A stretch of 64,000 bases of DNA, from positions 1,178,001 through 1,242,000 of the forward strand of contig OZ244213.1 of assembly GCA_965216905.1 (NCBI GenBank), in the 5' to 3' direction. The stretch's first letter is position 1; each line of letters begins with the position of its first letter. The notes below the pieces were generated by a model. It had not been told where the DNA came from and did not search any database. It saw nothing but the letters and a program-made list of their open reading frames with translations. The stretch is from G965216905 sp965216905. Lineage in GTDB: Bacteria > Actinomycetota > Acidimicrobiia > Spongiisociales > ZC4RG35. Made by a program: the position numbers and the translations under genes. This document shows, piece by piece, positions 8,425 through 17,451 of the stretch.

Positions 8425-9380
8425 TCGTACCTGATTCTCGGATCGAGAACCCCATAGAGAAGGTCGGCCAGCAGATTGAAGGCGATGGTGACGGCCGCGG
8501 CCACCATCACGATCCCCATCACGAGGTCGAGATCGCGATTGGGGATGGCCGCCACCAGCAGCTGCCCCAACCCGGGCCATGCAAACACCGATTCGGTGAT
8601 GACCGACCCGCTCAGCAGCGCCGCGAAATCGAGCGCCCACAAGGTGACGAGCGGAATCATGGCATTGCGCACCGCGTGCCGTCCGATGACCGCCCACTCC
8701 GAAAGGCCCTTGGCGCGGGCGGTCCGGATGTAGTCGGCGTTGATCACCTCCAGCATCGAGGCCCGCTGGAATCGGGACTCCGTCGCCAGGAGCACGATCA
8801 CCAGGGTCAGCACCGGCAAGGTCGCCGAAGCCAGATACTCAGTGAACGAGGCGACATGTTTCCCGGTCACGAAAAACGGCTTGGTGCCGGTGGCCTCCTG
8901 CCACCACACGCCCCAGAACGCTTGCAGCAGGAGTCCGAAGAAGAACGCCGGCATCGAGATTCCCAGGAACGCCACACCGGTCACCAGGTGGTCGCCGAGG
9001 CTGTACTGACGGATGGCCGAGTACACCCCGAGCACGATGGCCAGGAAGGCGATCAGCCCAAAGGCGGGCACCGCCAGCAGTGCCGTGTTCCACAGCCGTT
9101 CGGCGAGGACCTCACCGACCGGTCGCTCCCCCAGCGACACCGCCACCCCGAAGTCGCCGGACAATGCGTCCGTGAGCCATCCCAGGTATCGAGCGGGGAT
9201 GGGCTTGTCGAGCTCATACAGGTCCACGATCCGCTCGACGGCCGACTGGCTGACATTCGGCGTCGTCGACAACTTGGCCAGCGGATCCCCGGTGAGCGAC
9301 ACCAGCACGAACACCAGGAAGGTGGCGGCCACCAACAGCGGGATCGTGGAAGCCAATCGTCGGATCGCATAAGCCAGCAC
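8421..9380 (-). CDS. Peptide/nickel-type ABC transporter permease (DppB/OppB family)
   Basis: A 319-residue permease beginning with the typical MLAYAIRRLASTIPLL helix, then the large extracytoplasmic loop (LTGDPLAKL through the ARYLGWL segment) and the transport fold with the EAA loop TARAKGLSEWAVIGRHAVRNAMIP. The end DPRIRYE is standard for DppB. The GTG at 9380 follows GAGGT too closely for ideal spacing, but no better start is seen. First gene of a two-permease unit divergent from its probable binding protein. Confidence 0.92.
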   Translation of the reverse strand: MLAYAIRRLASTIPLLVAATFLVFVLVSLTGDPLAKLSTTPNVSQSAVERIVDLYELDKPIPARYLGWLTDALSGDFGVAVSLGERPVGEVLAERLWNTALLAVPAFGLIAFLAIVLGVYSAIRQYSLGDHLVTGVAFLGISMPAFFFGLLLQAFWGVWWQEATGTKPFFVTGKHVASFTEYLASATLPVLTLVIVLLATESRFQRASMLEVINADYIRTARAKGLSEWAVIGRHAVRNAMIPLVTLWALDFAALLSGSVITESVFAWPGLGQLLVAAIPNRDLDLVMGIVMVAAAVTIAFNLLADLLYGVLDPRIRYE

Positions 9381-9527
9381 ACCTCGTCATGCCCGGCGAC
9401 GGCTCGGCATGTCGGGCGGTCATGGCGGCGACATGATCCGGCGCGGTCGCGCATGACTCGGTGAGGGTGCCGGGAGCGCGCACCGGTCCCTCGTGGCTGA
9501 GGAGAGAAACCTGCCCGAGGAGGACGA

Positions 9528-11420
9528 ATGAGAAACCGACCATGGCTCCTGCTGGTGGCGGCGCTCGCCGTCGCGCTGGCCGCCTGCTCGGCCGACGTGA
9601 CCGTGACCGACACCACCTTGGCCGATCCCGCCGACCCGGAGCCGGCGGCGACCGGCGAATCACCATCGACACCCGCCTCCGAGGAGTACTGCGAGGGCAG
9701 CGACTCCGGGACGCTCATCTGGGCTCACGAACAGGAACCGCCGGATCTCCACCTGAACGATCCCAACAACAACCTGTCGGTGACCTCATACATCTGGCAG
9801 GCCATGCTCGACGACCTCTACGGAGTGACCGAGGACATCCAGTTCTATCCCGAGCTCCTGGCCGAGGAGGCGACCGTCGATCCCAACGACGACGGCAGCG
9901 CCACGGTGGACTTCCGCCTCCGCGACGGGCTGCGCTGGTCCGATGGCGAGCCACTCACATCGGAGGACGTGCAGTTCACCTTCGACATCATCATGGAGGA
10001 CTTCGATCCGGCGACCGGCGGCGGCACCTTCCTGTTCGTGAGCCGCACCGGCTACGACCAGATCACCGAGTTCGCGGTGACGTCGGAGACCGAGTTCTCC
10101 ATCACCTTCGACCCCTTCTTCGCCGGCTACAAGTCGCTGTTCACCAACATCTTTCCGGCCCACGCCTTCGGCGAGGACGCCGGCGCCACCGAGGTCAACG
10201 AGGCACTTCCTACCTGGACCAACGCGGCAGGAGATACGTTGCCATCGTCCGGGCCCATGGTGTTCGAGAGCTGGGACCGCGGCGTGTCGATGAAGCTCGT
10301 CCGCAACGAGCAGTACCACGGTTCGGTGAGTCCCGATGCGCAGAATCCGGGCGTCGCCTGCGTAGATGGGGTGCAGATCAACTGGGTGACGGACACCGTC
10401 GCCCAGATCAACTCCCTGAAATCGGGTGAGGCCCACCTCGTGTTCACCCAACCCCAGCTCGAGTTCGAAGAAATCAAGGATGACGACAACTTCACGGTGG
10501 CCGCCCGACCCGGACCGATCTACGAGCACTGGGGGCTGAACGTCCTCGCCAACCACCTCTCGGATCCGCTGGTGCGCGAGGCGATCGCGTTGGCGATGAA
10601 CAAATCCCAGGTGGTCGAGACCTTGTACGCACCCTTGTTCGGGGATGCGCTCGCCGCCGAAGGCTCCGGCAACACCTACTGGATGCCCAACCAACCCGCA
10701 TACGAGAACCATCAGGAACCGTTCGGCTACGGGACCGGCGACATCGAGGCCGCCGGGGAGAAGCTGGTCGAGGCCGGGTACACGCTGGGCTCCGACGGCA
10801 TCTACGAGCACCCCGAGCGTGGACGCCTGTCGCTTCGAGTCGGAACCACCGGCGGGAACGCCCTCCGAGAACTGCAGCAGCAGATCATCCAGGCGCAGAT
10901 GAAGGACGCCGGTATCGAGATCACGATCGACAACGTGCCGGGTGGCGACTACTTCACGGAGCGGCCCTTCTCGGCCGTCAACCTGTTGTCGTCGGCCTCC
11001 GGAGGCGAGTTGGGTGATCCGACCCTGATCGACATCATGCAGTTCGCCTGGGTCGGCGGCCCCTGGCCGGGAGGTCAGACCTCGTCGTACCTGTCCGGCG
11101 GAGTGGTCGACGGTGCCGACGGTGAACCCACCGCGGCCACCGGCAATCCCTACGGGTTCCGGAACGACGCCTTCGACGCTCGCTCGACCGAGTGCGACGC
11201 CGCCCTCGACGAGGATGAGGCCGCGGCTTGCTACAACGAGCTGGACCGGTACGTGACGACGCTGGAGCTCGATCCCGAGCAGGGCCTGTTCATGCTTCCG
11301 ATCACCCAGAAGCCGGACTTCTTCGCCTTCTCGAATCAGCTCCTCGCCAAGGGCTCGGTCGCTCCCGACGCCAACACCGCCGGACCGTTGGCGAACGTCG
11401 TCGATTTCGTCCTCCGATGA
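9528..11420 (+). CDS. Peptide-type ABC transporter substrate-binding lipoprotein (family 5)
   Basis: A 630-residue family 5 solute-binding protein. The lipoprotein signal ends in VALAAC with Cys20 as the lipid site, followed by a Thr/Pro/Glu-rich linker. The domain shows WAHEQEPPDLHL, the DGLRWSDGEPLTSEDVQFTFD region typical of DppA/OppA, and later RGRLSLRVGTTGGN. It has an AGGAGGA ribosome-binding site. It is divergent from the DppB/DppC-like genes across 147 bp and probably works with them. The ligand could be peptide, sugar or another solute. Confidence 0.92.
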   Translation: MRNRPWLLLVAALAVALAACSADVTVTDTTLADPADPEPAATGESPSTPASEEYCEGSDSGTLIWAHEQEPPDLHLNDPNNNLSVTSYIWQAMLDDLYGVTEDIQFYPELLAEEATVDPNDDGSATVDFRLRDGLRWSDGEPLTSEDVQFTFDIIMEDFDPATGGGTFLFVSRTGYDQITEFAVTSETEFSITFDPFFAGYKSLFTNIFPAHAFGEDAGATEVNEALPTWTNAAGDTLPSSGPMVFESWDRGVSMKLVRNEQYHGSVSPDAQNPGVACVDGVQINWVTDTVAQINSLKSGEAHLVFTQPQLEFEEIKDDDNFTVAARPGPIYEHWGLNVLANHLSDPLVREAIALAMNKSQVVETLYAPLFGDALAAEGSGNTYWMPNQPAYENHQEPFGYGTGDIEAAGEKLVEAGYTLGSDGIYEHPERGRLSLRVGTTGGNALRELQQQIIQAQMKDAGIEITIDNVPGGDYFTERPFSAVNLLSSASGGELGDPTLIDIMQFAWVGGPWPGGQTSSYLSGGVVDGADGEPTAATGNPYGFRNDAFDARSTECDAALDEDEAAACYNELDRYVTTLELDPEQGLFMLPITQKPDFFAFSNQLLAKGSVAPDANTAGPLANVVDFVLR

Positions 11421-11433
11421 CGTTTCGAGCACC

Positions 11434-11467
11434 GGGAGGGAAGGGACCCAGCGGGTCCCTCCCTCCC
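11434..11467 (+). terminator. Hairpin after the substrate-binding protein gene
   Basis: gggagggaagggaccc (11434-11449) pairs with gggtccctccctccc (11453-11467) with one bulged base and a three-base loop. It starts 14 bases after the stop codon. No T-run follows, so it would be a U-less terminator or a stabilising 3' hairpin. Confidence 0.65.
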
Positions 11468-11500
11468 ACCGGCAGCCCCAGGGTGATAGGTTGCGGCGAG

Positions 11501-12109
11501 GTGGCAGAGACATCGGCGCTCACCGGGCGCTCGGACGCCCAACTCTTGGCCGAGGCGGCGCGCGGTGACACCGATGCCTACTCCGTGTTCTTCCGCCGGC
11601 ACGTCAGACCGGTCACCGGTTATGGACTGCGTCGCTGCACCGACCCCAACGACGTCGCCGACCTGGTGTCGGACACATTCCTGATCGCGCTCCAGGCCGC
11701 GGATCGATACCGACCCGAGAGCGACACCGCCCTTCCGTGGCTGTTCGGCATCGCCCGGCGGGTCCTGGTCCGGCAGCGCCGCCGGGCGCTTTCCCGATTC
11801 AAGCTGGCGATGAAGGCCGGAGCCCGCGAGGTACTGGTCGAAGGTGACGAGGCAGAGGCCATCGCGTCGGCCATCGACGCCAGCCGCCAGCGAAGTGACC
11901 TCGAATCGGCGCTGGCGACGCTCACCCCGGGCGAGCGCGAAGTGTTCCTACTGGTCGCCTTCGACGGTCTCGAGCCCAGGGAGGCGGCGGTTGCGTTGGG
12001 CGTGTCCGGCAACGCCGCCCGGCTGCGCTTGAGCCGCGCCCGCCGGAGGCTGCGGGACGAGCTCTCCCCGGACGTCGTCGGGCACACGGAGGCACAGCAT
12101 GCCTACTGA
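11501..12109 (+). CDS. ECF-type RNA polymerase sigma factor
   Basis: A 202-residue extracytoplasmic-function sigma factor. Region 2 is seen in DLVSDTFLIALQAADRYRPE with WLFGIARRVL; region 4 in LTPGEREVFLLVAFDGLEPREAAVALGVSGNAARLRLSRARRRL. The GTG at 11501 is preferred because TAGGTT ends eight bases upstream, fitting a leaderless start, and the domain then begins at once. The last 11 bases overlap the next gene, so the two are coupled. No zinc anti-sigma motif is present in the partner. Confidence 0.88.
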   Translation: MAETSALTGRSDAQLLAEAARGDTDAYSVFFRRHVRPVTGYGLRRCTDPNDVADLVSDTFLIALQAADRYRPESDTALPWLFGIARRVLVRQRRRALSRFKLAMKAGAREVLVEGDEAEAIASAIDASRQRSDLESALATLTPGEREVFLLVAFDGLEPREAAVALGVSGNAARLRLSRARRRLRDELSPDVVGHTEAQHAY

Positions 12110-12416
12110 GATGTTCCGTCCCGAGGTCCCCGAGACTCCCGAGATGTGGGACCGTATCGAGGACCGGTTGCGAAACGAGACGAGGTCGCGGAATCCCCGC
12201 CCGGCCCCCGGTGCCGGCGCAGGGGTGTTTCGTCCGATGGCGGGCGCCCTGGCCGGGCTGGCACTGCTGGTGGCGCTGCCGATGGGTCTGGCCGACACCA
12301 CGGAGCCGGCGGCGACGACGACTCCTCCGGTCACCGACGTGGCAGCCCAACCCGAGGACCGGCAGCGGATCTTTGCTCCAAATGCAGATCTCTCACTGCG
12401 GATACCGGAGTTCTGA
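12099..12416 (+). CDS. Small single-pass membrane protein, possible sigma-factor partner
   Basis: A 105-residue protein starting inside the sigma-factor gene. The first 45 residues are charged and cytoplasmic in character (PEVPETPEMWDRIEDRLRNET). Then comes one membrane helix (about 47-66), a Thr/Pro-rich stretch and a short external tail ending in RIPEF. The MWDRIEDRL segment resembles the N-terminus of proteins often encoded after ECF sigma factors. No HxxxCxxC zinc motif is seen. A role as anti-sigma factor is inferred only from position and topology. Confidence 0.6.
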   Translation: MPTEMFRPEVPETPEMWDRIEDRLRNETRSRNPRPAPGAGAGVFRPMAGALAGLALLVALPMGLADTTEPAATTTPPVTDVAAQPEDRQRIFAPNADLSLRIPEF

Positions 12417-12469
12417 TCGACGGACCACCCGCCCGCGGTCGGTAGCCGGCCCGGGCGGCTCAGCCGAGG

Positions 12470-14335
12470 TCAGGTCGAGTCGTTCGAGAGGAGGAGGGCG
12501 ATGCGCGCCGCGATGGCCTCGGGGTCGAGCCCGATCACCTCGAGCACATCGGCGGCCGACCCGGAAGGGAGGAAACGGTCGGGCACGCCCAGCACCGAGA
12601 CGCGACCGGCGAGACCCGTTCCGGAGAGGGACTCCATGACCGCCGCTCCGAAGCCACCACTGACGACGTTGTCCTCCAGCGTCACCGTCACGGGGTGAGA
12701 CCCAACCCAATCCGCCAGTCGCGGATCGAGGGGCTTGACCCACCGGGCGTTGACCACCGTCACCGAGACACCGTCCTGGCCGAGACCGGCGGCGACCTTC
12801 TCGGCGGGCTCGACCATCCTCCCGGCCGCCAGAATGAGAACATCGTCTCCGCTGGTCACTTCCTCCCAACGGCCGATCTCGAGTGGCTCCACCGGCACGG
12901 CCGGCAGTGACACCGCCGACGCCTTCGGGAACCGGATGGCCATCGGCCCATCATGAGCGATGGCGGTCTCGATCATGGCGCACAACTCGGTGGCGTCCGA
13001 CGGTGCTCCGACGACGAGGTTCGGGATCATCCGCAGAAACGTCAGGTCGAAGACCCCGTGATGGGAAGGGCCATCCGGTCCGGTCACGCCGGCCCGGTCG
13101 ACCAGAAAGGTGACCGGGAGTTCGTGCAACGCCACGTCCATGCAGATCTGGTCCATGGCGCGCTGCAGGAAGCTGGAGTAGATGGCCACGACCGGCTTCC
13201 GCCCCGCCATGGCCAGGCCGGCGGCGAGCCCCACCGCGTGTTGCTCGGCGATTCCCGTATCGATGACGCGATCCGGGTGACGGTCGGCCATCTCCTGTAG
13301 TCCGGTGGAGGAGATCATGGCGGCCGAGATGGCGATCACGTCGGGGTCGCGATCCGCGGCCGAGGCCAGCGCCGCACCGGCCACGTCGGTGAACTTCAGC
13401 TCGGACTTGAGCGGCTGTCCGGTGGCCACGTCGAATGCCCCGACGCCGTGCAGCTTGTCGACGTGATCGTCGATCGCCGGCTGATAGCCGTTGCCCTTCT
13501 CGGTGACGATGTGGACGACGACCGGCTCGTCATAGCTCTTGGCGCGCTCCAACGTGTCTTCGAGCAGCGGGATGTCGTGACCATCGATGCGTCCGGAGTA
13601 CTTCAGACCGAGTGTGTCGAAGACGGTGGACGGCTCGACGATCTGCTTGACGGCATCCTTCATCCGGGTCGCCAGCTCATCGGCCGTCTCGCCGACGATC
13701 GGCAGGCCGCGCAGGATGCGTCCGGTGGTTCGCTTCGCCCACTCGTACCGAGGATCGGTCCGGAGATGACCGAGCTCGGCGAGCATCGCCAGCCCTCCGA
13801 CCGTGGGCGCATAGGACCGACCATTGTCGTTGAGGACCACGACCAGCCGCTTGGGACGGGTCACCGCGATGTGGTTGAGCGCTTCGTAGGCCATCCCCCC
13901 GGTCAATGCGCCGTCTCCGATCACCGCCACGGTCCAGTAGTCGGGGTCGCTCAGGGCGTGGCCGAGTGCATAGCTGAGCGAGGTCGACGCGTGGCTGTTC
14001 TCCACCCAGTCGTGCTCGCTCTCGGCACGACTGGGGTAACCGCTCATCCCTTCGAGCGTTCGCAACCCGTCGAAGCCGCCCATCCGGCCGGTGACCAGCT
14101 TGTGAACGTACGCCTGGTGCCCCACGTCCCAGATGATCCGGTCCTGGGGGCTGTCGAACACCCGATGGAGCGCAACCGTCAGCTCGACGATGCCGAGGTT
14201 GGGGCTGAGGTGGCCGCCGGTGCGGGAGATGGCGTCGAGAAGGAACGCGCGCGCCTCCTCGCAGAGCTGAACCAGCTCGGCATGCGAGAGCGGCTCGAGA
14301 TCGGCCGGTGACGAGATGCGGTCGAGGATCGACAC
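12470..14335 (-). CDS. dxs: 1-deoxy-D-xylulose-5-phosphate synthase
   Basis: A 621-residue cytoplasmic enzyme. It condenses pyruvate and glyceraldehyde 3-phosphate with thiamine diphosphate, the first step of the MEP isoprenoid pathway. The ThDP motif is GDGALTGG...VLNDN near residue 140; the transketolase central domain holds DTGIAEQHAVGLAAGLA. The GTG at 14335 gives the usual VSILDRISSPADL start; a GTG at 14365 would add ten untypical residues. A TAGCCT box lies ten bases upstream, so it may also have its own promoter although it follows glycerate kinase by 54 bp. Confidence 0.95.
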   Translation of the reverse strand: MSILDRISSPADLEPLSHAELVQLCEEARAFLLDAISRTGGHLSPNLGIVELTVALHRVFDSPQDRIIWDVGHQAYVHKLVTGRMGGFDGLRTLEGMSGYPSRAESEHDWVENSHASTSLSYALGHALSDPDYWTVAVIGDGALTGGMAYEALNHIAVTRPKRLVVVLNDNGRSYAPTVGGLAMLAELGHLRTDPRYEWAKRTTGRILRGLPIVGETADELATRMKDAVKQIVEPSTVFDTLGLKYSGRIDGHDIPLLEDTLERAKSYDEPVVVHIVTEKGNGYQPAIDDHVDKLHGVGAFDVATGQPLKSELKFTDVAGAALASAADRDPDVIAISAAMISSTGLQEMADRHPDRVIDTGIAEQHAVGLAAGLAMAGRKPVVAIYSSFLQRAMDQICMDVALHELPVTFLVDRAGVTGPDGPSHHGVFDLTFLRMIPNLVVGAPSDATELCAMIETAIAHDGPMAIRFPKASAVSLPAVPVEPLEIGRWEEVTSGDDVLILAAGRMVEPAEKVAAGLGQDGVSVTVVNARWVKPLDPRLADWVGSHPVTVTLEDNVVSGGFGAAVMESLSGTGLAGRVSVLGVPDRFLPSGSAADVLEVIGLDPEAIAARIALLLSNDST

Positions 14336-14389
14336 GACCTGGCACAGGCTACCCGATGCGCCCACCCATGCATCCGAGCGGGCCCGGCA

Positions 14390-15718
14390 TCACCAGACGA
14401 CGATCTGGATGTCTCCGACGTTCGTGCCGGTGGGACCGACCACGACCAGGTCGCCGGACGCGGCCAACGCGGTCCCGGAGTCGTTCTCATCCAGTGCGGC
14501 CTCCGGGTCGATGCCCGACCGTCGAATGCGTTCCAGGGTCCCGGCGTCGACGACCGCTCCGGCCGCCTGAGTCGGCCCGTCGATCCCATCGGTCCCGCCG
14601 GACAGGAACGCCCATCGTTCGGCCGGCAGCCGCCGGGCGGCCAGTGCGAATCCCAACGCCATCTCCTGGTTCCGCCCTCCTCGGCCCCGTCCCACCACTT
14701 CCACGGTCGTCTCGCCTCCACCGACGAGTGCAGTCAACCTCCCATGTGCCTTCCAGGCCCGCTCGACCAGTCCCCGTCCGGCATCGCGGGCCGGGCCGAC
14801 GATGGGCTCGGAGATCGCACCCACCACATGGCCGGCGCGACGGACCGATGCGGCCGCCGCAGCCACCGCCGTGCGATTCCCGGCGACGACGATGTTCTCG
14901 ACCGACTCGAACAGCGGGTCTTCCGGACCGGGTGTGTCCGGTTCGATCCCGGCGACTCCCAGTTCCATGTGGCTTCGCACGGCGTGCGGGATCCGGTCCC
15001 AGCATCCACTTCGGGCGAGAACCTCCCGCGCCTCGACGAAGGTGGACGCGTCGGGTGCGGTGGGACCGGCTGCGATCGCCGAAGGATCGTCCCCGACCAC
15101 GTCGGACAGGATGAGGGCGAGAACCGGCGTCGGACCGGCCAGCCGGGCGAGCCGGCCACCCTTGAGCGTCGAGAGCCGCTTGCGGACGACATTGAGCGAA
15201 TCGATGTCGACTCCCGACTTGAGGAGGAGATCGGTGGTGAGGATCAGGTCGTCGAGTTCGATGCCCGGAGCGGGCGAGGTCAGCAACGCCGATCCGCCGC
15301 CGCTGACGAGCACGATGAGGAGATCGCACGCCTCTTCGGCGGTGACGATCTCGACCAGGCGGCGAGCGGCCGCCACTCCGGCGTGATCGGGAAGGGGGTG
15401 ACCTGCGCCCAGGACCTCGACCTCAGGATCGGCGTCCGGCACCGCTCGAGCCGCGCCGGCGTGGGTGGTGATCGCCAGCGACGGAGCCACCAGTCTTCGG
15501 GCACCCACCACCGAGGCGGCGGACGTGGTCATCGCCACGGCGGCCTTGCCGAACCCCACCACCCGCACCCGGTCGGGAAGGGGTCGATGCCGCAACACGT
15601 CCCGCACCGCCGCCTCCGGCTCGACGGCGGCCACCGCCGCCTCGAACGCCTCCTCGGCGACTCGTCGCAGTCGGCCGGTCGTCGCCATCCTCCGCCACCG
15701 CCCCCGATCCGGACTCAC
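14390..15718 (-). CDS. Glycerate 2-kinase, MOFRL family
   Basis: A 442-residue kinase of the GckA/TtuD type, making 2-phosphoglycerate from glycerate and ATP. The N-terminal domain shows VVGFGKAA and GGGSALL; the C-terminal MOFRL domain shows VGGGETTVEVVGRGRGGRNQEMAL and LSGGTDGIDGPT. The GTG at 15718 overlaps the histidine-kinase stop as GTGA, so it belongs to the phosphate-signalling operon, an unusual place for it. An ATG at 15688 is an alternative start. Glycerate sources in this organism are not visible here. Confidence 0.9.
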   Translation of the reverse strand: MSPDRGRWRRMATTGRLRRVAEEAFEAAVAAVEPEAAVRDVLRHRPLPDRVRVVGFGKAAVAMTTSAASVVGARRLVAPSLAITTHAGAARAVPDADPEVEVLGAGHPLPDHAGVAAARRLVEIVTAEEACDLLIVLVSGGGSALLTSPAPGIELDDLILTTDLLLKSGVDIDSLNVVRKRLSTLKGGRLARLAGPTPVLALILSDVVGDDPSAIAAGPTAPDASTFVEAREVLARSGCWDRIPHAVRSHMELGVAGIEPDTPGPEDPLFESVENIVVAGNRTAVAAAAASVRRAGHVVGAISEPIVGPARDAGRGLVERAWKAHGRLTALVGGGETTVEVVGRGRGGRNQEMALGFALAARRLPAERWAFLSGGTDGIDGPTQAAGAVVDAGTLERIRRSGIDPEAALDENDSGTALAASGDLVVVGPTGTNVGDIQIVVW

Positions 15719-17451
15719 GGTGTGGCCTCCCTCGGAGCGTCGTCCTCGGCTCTGGGGAGCCGCACGGTGAACGTCGATCCGACACCCAGCTCGCTGTCGA
15801 CGGTCACTGCCCCACCGTGCCGCTCCACCACGTGCCGGACCAGCGCCAAACCGAGCCCGGTCCCGCCGGTGGCGCGGCTGCGAGCGTCGTCGACTCGATA
15901 GAACCGTTCGAAGATCCGGCCGAGCGACCGCGACGGAATCCCGGTGCCGGTATCTGCCACGGTAAGCACTGCATGGTCGCCATTCTCCCGCAGACTCAGG
16001 CGGACGGACCCACCGGCCTCGGTGTACCGGATGGCATTGTCGATCAGGTTGCGGACCGCCAGCTCCAGCTCGGCCGCATCACCGTGGGTGTCGACGCTGT
16101 CGACGTCGGTTTCGATCACCAGATCGCGAACCCGTGCCGATCGGCGGGCCGCCTCGATCTCTCCCATCACGAGCTCGCCGAGTGCCACCCGCTGGAACTC
16201 CAGCTCGGAGGATTCGAGCCGGGACAGATCGAGGAGGTCGCCGACGATCGCCGCCAGTCTTCGGGCGGAGCCGTCCGCCTGGTCGGCGAACCGGACCACC
16301 GCTTCGGGATCGCGACCGATCGCCAGCCGCATCGCCTCGATGGACGCGAGCACGCCGGCGATCGGCGTCTTCAGTTCGTGGGAGGCGTCGGCCACGAAGT
16401 CCCGGCGAACCGCCTCCACCCGGCGTTGCTCGGTCACGTCGGAGAGGACCACCAGGACCCGCCCGTCACGTCCTTCGATGAGCGACGCCACCACCGCCAC
16501 GATCCGTTCGGGACGCCCCAGTCGAACCTCGTCGTCCGCCACCCCACCACGACCACGCACCGCGTGGACGAGTCTTCGAACGGTCACCGGCGCCACCTGG
16601 TCGAGCCGTTCGGGATGATGGCCCAGCAGCAGGTCGGCTGCTTCGTTCGAGACCGAGACGCTGTTGTCGGCTTCGACCAGCAAGACGCCCTGAGGGAGCG
16701 CCGACAACGCCGAGTCGAGTGCGGACCGCTGCTCGTCGGCGTCACGGATCCGGCTCCCGAGCTGTTCGGCGGTCTCGGCCATCGCCACCCCCAGGCGGTC
16801 GATCTCGGAGATGGTCGATCGACGGGCGGACATGTCGAGCTCGCCGGCCGCCAGGTCGGCGGCCCGCTCGGTGAGATCCTCGATCGGCCTGGCCAGACGT
16901 CGACCGATGAGGGCCACACCGGCCAGACCCACCAGCCCGACCGGGACTGCCAGGACCCACACCTGACGAACGATCGCGGAGACGCGTCGCTCTACCTGCG
17001 CCCGGCTGCGGGAGATGCGAACGATCGGCTCACCGGCCGAGGAGGGGATCGCCACGTAGAGCCGGTCATCTCCCAGCGTGGCACTCCCACGCTGCGAAAC
17101 CCCGATCCGGCCGCGGACGGCGTCCACCACCTCCGGCCGATCGCTGTGGTCGTCCATCTCGGCGGCATTCGCCTCGGAGTCGGCGACGACGGTGCCGTCA
17201 CCATCGATGATGGTGACGCGTGCCCCGATCGCCGCACCGGTCTCCTCGACGAGGGTGGCGGGATCCGTTCCCCGACGCAGCTCCGACTGGGCGACCTCGG
17301 CGGCATCGACCATCGCTTCGACGATCTGGTCGGACAACGACTCGGACATGCTCCCGGCGATGAGACCGCTGAAGAGGGTGAGGACGGCCAGGAATGCAAC
17401 GGAGTAGACGACGGCCAGACGGGTGGCGAGACGAGATCGGCGATCAGCCAT
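15715..17451 (-). CDS. phoR: Phosphate-type sensor histidine kinase
   Basis: A 578-residue membrane kinase. Transmembrane segments lie at about 12-34 and 163-184 with an extracytoplasmic sensor between. Then come HAMP (about 184-236), a PAS-like domain (about 246-345), HisKA with His358 in DASHELKTP, and HATPase with NLIDNAIRY, DTGTGIP and GTGLGLALV. It is longer than mycobacterial SenX3 (about 410) and nearer the PhoR layout. It overlaps the regulator gene by eight bases. It would phosphorylate the PhoP-like regulator when phosphate is short, with PhoU and PstB as likely inhibitors. Confidence 0.92.
   Translation of the reverse strand: MADRRSRLATRLAVVYSVAFLAVLTLFSGLIAGSMSESLSDQIVEAMVDAAEVAQSELRRGTDPATLVEETGAAIGARVTIIDGDGTVVADSEANAAEMDDHSDRPEVVDAVRGRIGVSQRGSATLGDDRLYVAIPSSAGEPIVRISRSRAQVERRVSAIVRQVWVLAVPVGLVGLAGVALIGRRLARPIEDLTERAADLAAGELDMSARRSTISEIDRLGVAMAETAEQLGSRIRDADEQRSALDSALSALPQGVLLVEADNSVSVSNEAADLLLGHHPERLDQVAPVTVRRLVHAVRGRGGVADDEVRLGRPERIVAVVASLIEGRDGRVLVVLSDVTEQRRVEAVRRDFVADASHELKTPIAGVLASIEAMRLAIGRDPEAVVRFADQADGSARRLAAIVGDLLDLSRLESSELEFQRVALGELVMGEIEAARRSARVRDLVIETDVDSVDTHGDAAELELAVRNLIDNAIRYTEAGGSVRLSLRENGDHAVLTVADTGTGIPSRSLGRIFERFYRVDDARSRATGGTGLGLALVRHVVERHGGAVTVDSELGVGSTFTVRLPRAEDDAPREATP

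Noticed and set aside
9786..11513. Long minus-strand open frame (575 codons) opposite the peptide-binding protein gene
   Set aside because: It is a codon-bias shadow in GC-rich DNA. Its translation shows no family or membrane pattern, while the plus-strand protein is a clear family 5 binding protein.
12429..12458. ccgcccg/cgggcgg inverted repeat between convergent genes
   Set aside because: Only seven bases with a 16-base loop in very GC-rich sequence; such pairs are expected by chance.
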